From: Flavivirga abyssicola
Lineage (GTDB): Bacteria; Bacteroidota; Bacteroidia; Flavobacteriales; Flavobacteriaceae
Direction: 5' to 3'
DNA length: 64,000 bases
Assembly (NCBI RefSeq): GCF_030540775.2
Contig: NZ_CP141266.1
Location: 27,501-91,500 of the forward strand
Part shown: positions 61,909 through 64,000 of the stretch, piece by piece
Position numbering within the stretch: position 1 is the first letter of the stretch
Layout: each line of letters begins with the position of its first letter
Translations under genes and position numbers: made by a program
The notes under the pieces: generated by a model
Seen by the model: only the letters and a program-made list of their open reading frames with translations
What the model was told of the DNA's origin: nothing
Database searches by the model: none

Positions 61909-61953
61909 TTAATCGATTTTTTTTGCATTTCATGGAGTTAGCATATACATTTG
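61909..61953 (+). promoter_or_regulatory. Promoter-like element shared with 58628
   Basis: Same ordered blocks as 58628-58676, ending in TACATTTG (61946-61953), a perfect TAnnTTTG box, with TTTG (61921-61924) 21 bp before. Lies 42 bp before the ATG at 61995. Confidence 0.65.
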
Positions 61954-61994
61954 GAACTAAAATTTATTAGCCCCAAGCTGAAAGTTAACCAACT

Positions 61995-64000
61995 ATGAAA
62001 AATTTAGATTTTTCAAAAATTAAATATGTTACATGTTTGTTTTTGCTATTATCAACAACTCTCTCTCACTCTCAACATTGCTCATCAAACGGTAATAATA
62101 CTTCTGATGAATATATAGGAAGAGTACAATTAAATACTATTGACAATACATCAGGTATTGGTACAACCAGTACTGGTTATTCAGATTTTACGGGAACAAC
62201 TACTAGTTTGAACACTAGTACAAATTATACTATTACTATCACGCCAACCTGGACAAGTATAACGTGGAGCGAAGGCTACTCTGTTTGGATAGATTATAAT
62301 CAAAATGATGATTTTACTGATCCTGGCGAACAAGTATGGTCACAAGCTGCTTCTACCGCTTCACCTGTATCTGGATCTTTTACAATTCCCGCTACTGCAA
62401 CTACTGGAAATACCAAAATGAGGGTATCCATGAAATGGAATGGAACCCCTACATCTTGTGAATCTTTTGGCTTTGGGGAAGTAGAAGATTATACTGTTAA
62501 TATTGTTGCGCCATCAGCCCCAGAAATTAATCTTATAGGCAATGCTACAACTATTGTAAATGGAGATGCAACGCCAACAGTAGGAGATCATACAGAGTTT
62601 GGTTCTATTGCCAATTCAACAACTTTGGATCGTACATTCACCATTCAAAACACAGGTACTTCTACCTTAAATTTAACAGGAGGAACACCTATTGTAGATA
62701 TTAGTGGTAATGCAGCGTTTTCTATTTTAACACCTCCAAGCGCTAATACTATTGCTAGCGGTGGAGATTTAACTTTTGTAGTTAGGTTTGCTCCTGCAAC
62801 AGATGTGACGAATGCGCAAGCTACGATCTCTATTGATAATGATGATACTACTGGTAGTGAAAACCCTTATACTTTTGTGGTTCAAGGTTCTTCATTTACG
62901 CCAGTTCCAGAAATAAACATTCAAGGGAATGCAACCAATATTGCTTCAGGAGATACAAGCCCTATTCTAGGAGATCACACCGAATTTGGCTCTATAGCAA
63001 ATACAACAACTTTCGATCGTACATTTACCATTGAAAATACAGGTACTGCTACCTTAAATCTAACAGGAGGTACACCTATTGTAGATATTAGTGGTAATGC
63101 AGCATTTTCTATTTTAACGCAACCTAGTGCCAATAGCATTGCGAATGGTGGAAGTGATCTTACTTTTGTGGTTAGATTTGCACCAACTACCGATGTGACG
63201 AATGCACAAGCTACGATCTCTATTGATAATAATGATACAACAGGTGGTGAAAACCCTTATACGTTTGTAGTTCAAGGTTCTTCATTTACTCCAGCTCCAG
63301 AAATAAATATTCAAGGGAATGCAACCGATATTGCTTCTGGAGATACAAGCCCTATTCTTGGAGATCACACCGAATTTGGAACTATCCCTAATGCAACTAC
63401 TTTCGACCGTACGTTTACTATTCAAAATACAGGCACTGCTACTTTAAATCTAACTGGAGGAACTCCTTTAGTAGATATTAGTGGTAATGCAGCGTTTTCT
63501 ATTTTAACACAACCTAGTGCTAATAGTATTGCCAGCAGTGGAAATTTAACTTTCGTTGTTAGATTTGCTCCTACAGTAGCTGGCACCAATTTACAAGCTA
63601 CTATTTCTATTGATAATGATGATAGCAATGAAAACCCTTATACTTTTACAGTACAAGGCTCTTCATCTAATTTGGCCCCGGAAATAAACATACAAGGAAA
63701 CTCAATTGATATTATTTCAGGAGATACAACACCAGCTTTTGGTGATGACACCGAATTTGGAGCCGCTATTACCTCAACGACAATTGATCATACGTTTACC
63801 ATTCAAAATACGGGTACCTCTACCTTAAATTTAACAGGAGGCACTCCTATTGTAGATATTAGTGGTAATGCTGCGTTTTCTATTTTAACACAGCCTAGCG
63901 CTAATAGTATTGCTATTGGTGGAGATTTAACTTTCGTTGTTAGGTTTGCCCCTACTGTAGTTGGTTCTAATTTACAAGCTATTATTTCTATCGATAATGA
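61995..64000 (+). CDS. Secreted GEVED / choice-of-anchor-D repeat protein, 3' end outside window
   Basis: The frame from ATG 61995 is open to the window end (over 660 residues). After a signal peptide ending SHSQ there is a GEVED domain (about 60-170: WIDYNQNDDFTDPGEQVWSQ ... FGEVEDYTVNI), then choice-of-anchor-D (ASPM/Hydin-type Ig) domains starting at 62520, 62907, 63297 and 63678, each about 127-130 residues with PEINIQGNA..., FTIQNTGT, NLTGGTPIVDISGNAAFSI, and FVVRFAPT. More repeats and probably a T9SS domain lie beyond the window. A cell-surface adhesin is inferred. No stop codon is seen. Confidence 0.85.
   Translation, partial: MKNLDFSKIKYVTCLFLLLSTTLSHSQHCSSNGNNTSDEYIGRVQLNTIDNTSGIGTTSTGYSDFTGTTTSLNTSTNYTITITPTWTSITWSEGYSVWIDYNQNDDFTDPGEQVWSQAASTASPVSGSFTIPATATTGNTKMRVSMKWNGTPTSCESFGFGEVEDYTVNIVAPSAPEINLIGNATTIVNGDATPTVGDHTEFGSIANSTTLDRTFTIQNTGTSTLNLTGGTPIVDISGNAAFSILTPPSANTIASGGDLTFVVRFAPATDVTNAQATISIDNDDTTGSENPYTFVVQGSSFTPVPEINIQGNATNIASGDTSPILGDHTEFGSIANTTTFDRTFTIENTGTATLNLTGGTPIVDISGNAAFSILTQPSANSIANGGSDLTFVVRFAPTTDVTNAQATISIDNNDTTGGENPYTFVVQGSSFTPAPEINIQGNATDIASGDTSPILGDHTEFGTIPNATTFDRTFTIQNTGTATLNLTGGTPLVDISGNAAFSILTQPSANSIASSGNLTFVVRFAPTVAGTNLQATISIDNDDSNENPYTFTVQGSSSNLAPEINIQGNSIDIISGDTTPAFGDDTEFGAAITSTTIDHTFTIQNTGTSTLNLTGGTPIVDISGNAAFSILTQPSANSIAIGGDLTFVVRFAPTVVGSNLQAIISIDN
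62520..64000 (+). repeat. Choice-of-anchor-D domain repeat array
   Basis: Four units begin at 62520, 62907, 63297 and 63678 (periods 387, 390 and 381 bp). Long stretches such as acctattgtagatattagtg are near-identical between units. Array is cut by the window edge. Confidence 0.9.

Overview
The window is AT-rich DNA from a marine-type member of the Flavobacteriaceae (Bacteroidota). The evidence is a SusC/SusD polysaccharide utilisation locus with a sulfatase, three type IX secretion C-terminal sorting domains, many SCxN/D-type lipoproteins, TAnnTTTG-like promoters, A-rich starts without Shine-Dalgarno sequences, and a flavobacterial crtI-crtB-crtZ-lycopene cyclase cluster. The genus cannot be named from the sequence alone. 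No insertion sequence, prophage or CRISPR array was seen.

Layout. 1-3.3 kb: thrS (5' end outside the window), infC with a non-standard AUA start, rpmI and rplT. 3.4-15.6 kb: housekeeping genes, mainly a minus-strand run tgt-lptF/G-EamA-accA-dnaB, plus lipoproteins, an S4 protein, a phosphoribosyltransferase and aroK. tRNA-Lys lies at 15.8 kb. 16-35.7 kb: a polysaccharide utilisation locus. A minus-strand operon runs susC-susD-glycan-binding lipoprotein-GH42-like enzyme-FnIII lipoprotein-GH2-beta-propeller protein. A convergent sulfatase lies at one end, and a second GH2 gene and an unusual membrane-anchored winged-helix regulator at the other. tRNA-Leu lies at 35.9 kb.

36-41 kb holds two small stress-type regulons. 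One is a TetR repressor with three operator copies controlling itself and a LolA-like secreted protein. The other is an ECF41-type sigma factor whose own gene and the following azoR-cupin operon carry the same -35/-10 pair at identical spacing. 41-45.5 kb: a MerR/B12 (CarH-like) light-sensor candidate followed by crtI, crtB, crtZ and a fused lycopene cyclase, predicting zeaxanthin. 45.5-51 kb: a TlpA thioredoxin, a Crp/Fnr regulator, DUF5606-def-ruvX, and dapD. 51-55 kb: surface glycan genes (GT9, a galactofuranosyltransferase candidate, glf, GT2). 55.7-64 kb: large secreted proteins: a beta-helix protein, an N-formylglutamate amidohydrolase-like protein with seven near-identical 150-bp repeats, and a choice-of-anchor-D repeat protein that runs off the window.

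The best candidates for something not yet described are: (1) the transmembrane winged-helix regulator beside susC and a 21-bp near-palindrome found both before it and before the divergent GH2 gene; (2) the ECF41 regulon with azoR-cupin; (3) the shared promoter-like element in front of the last two giant secreted-protein genes; (4) a family of roughly 115-160 bp intergenic palindromes.
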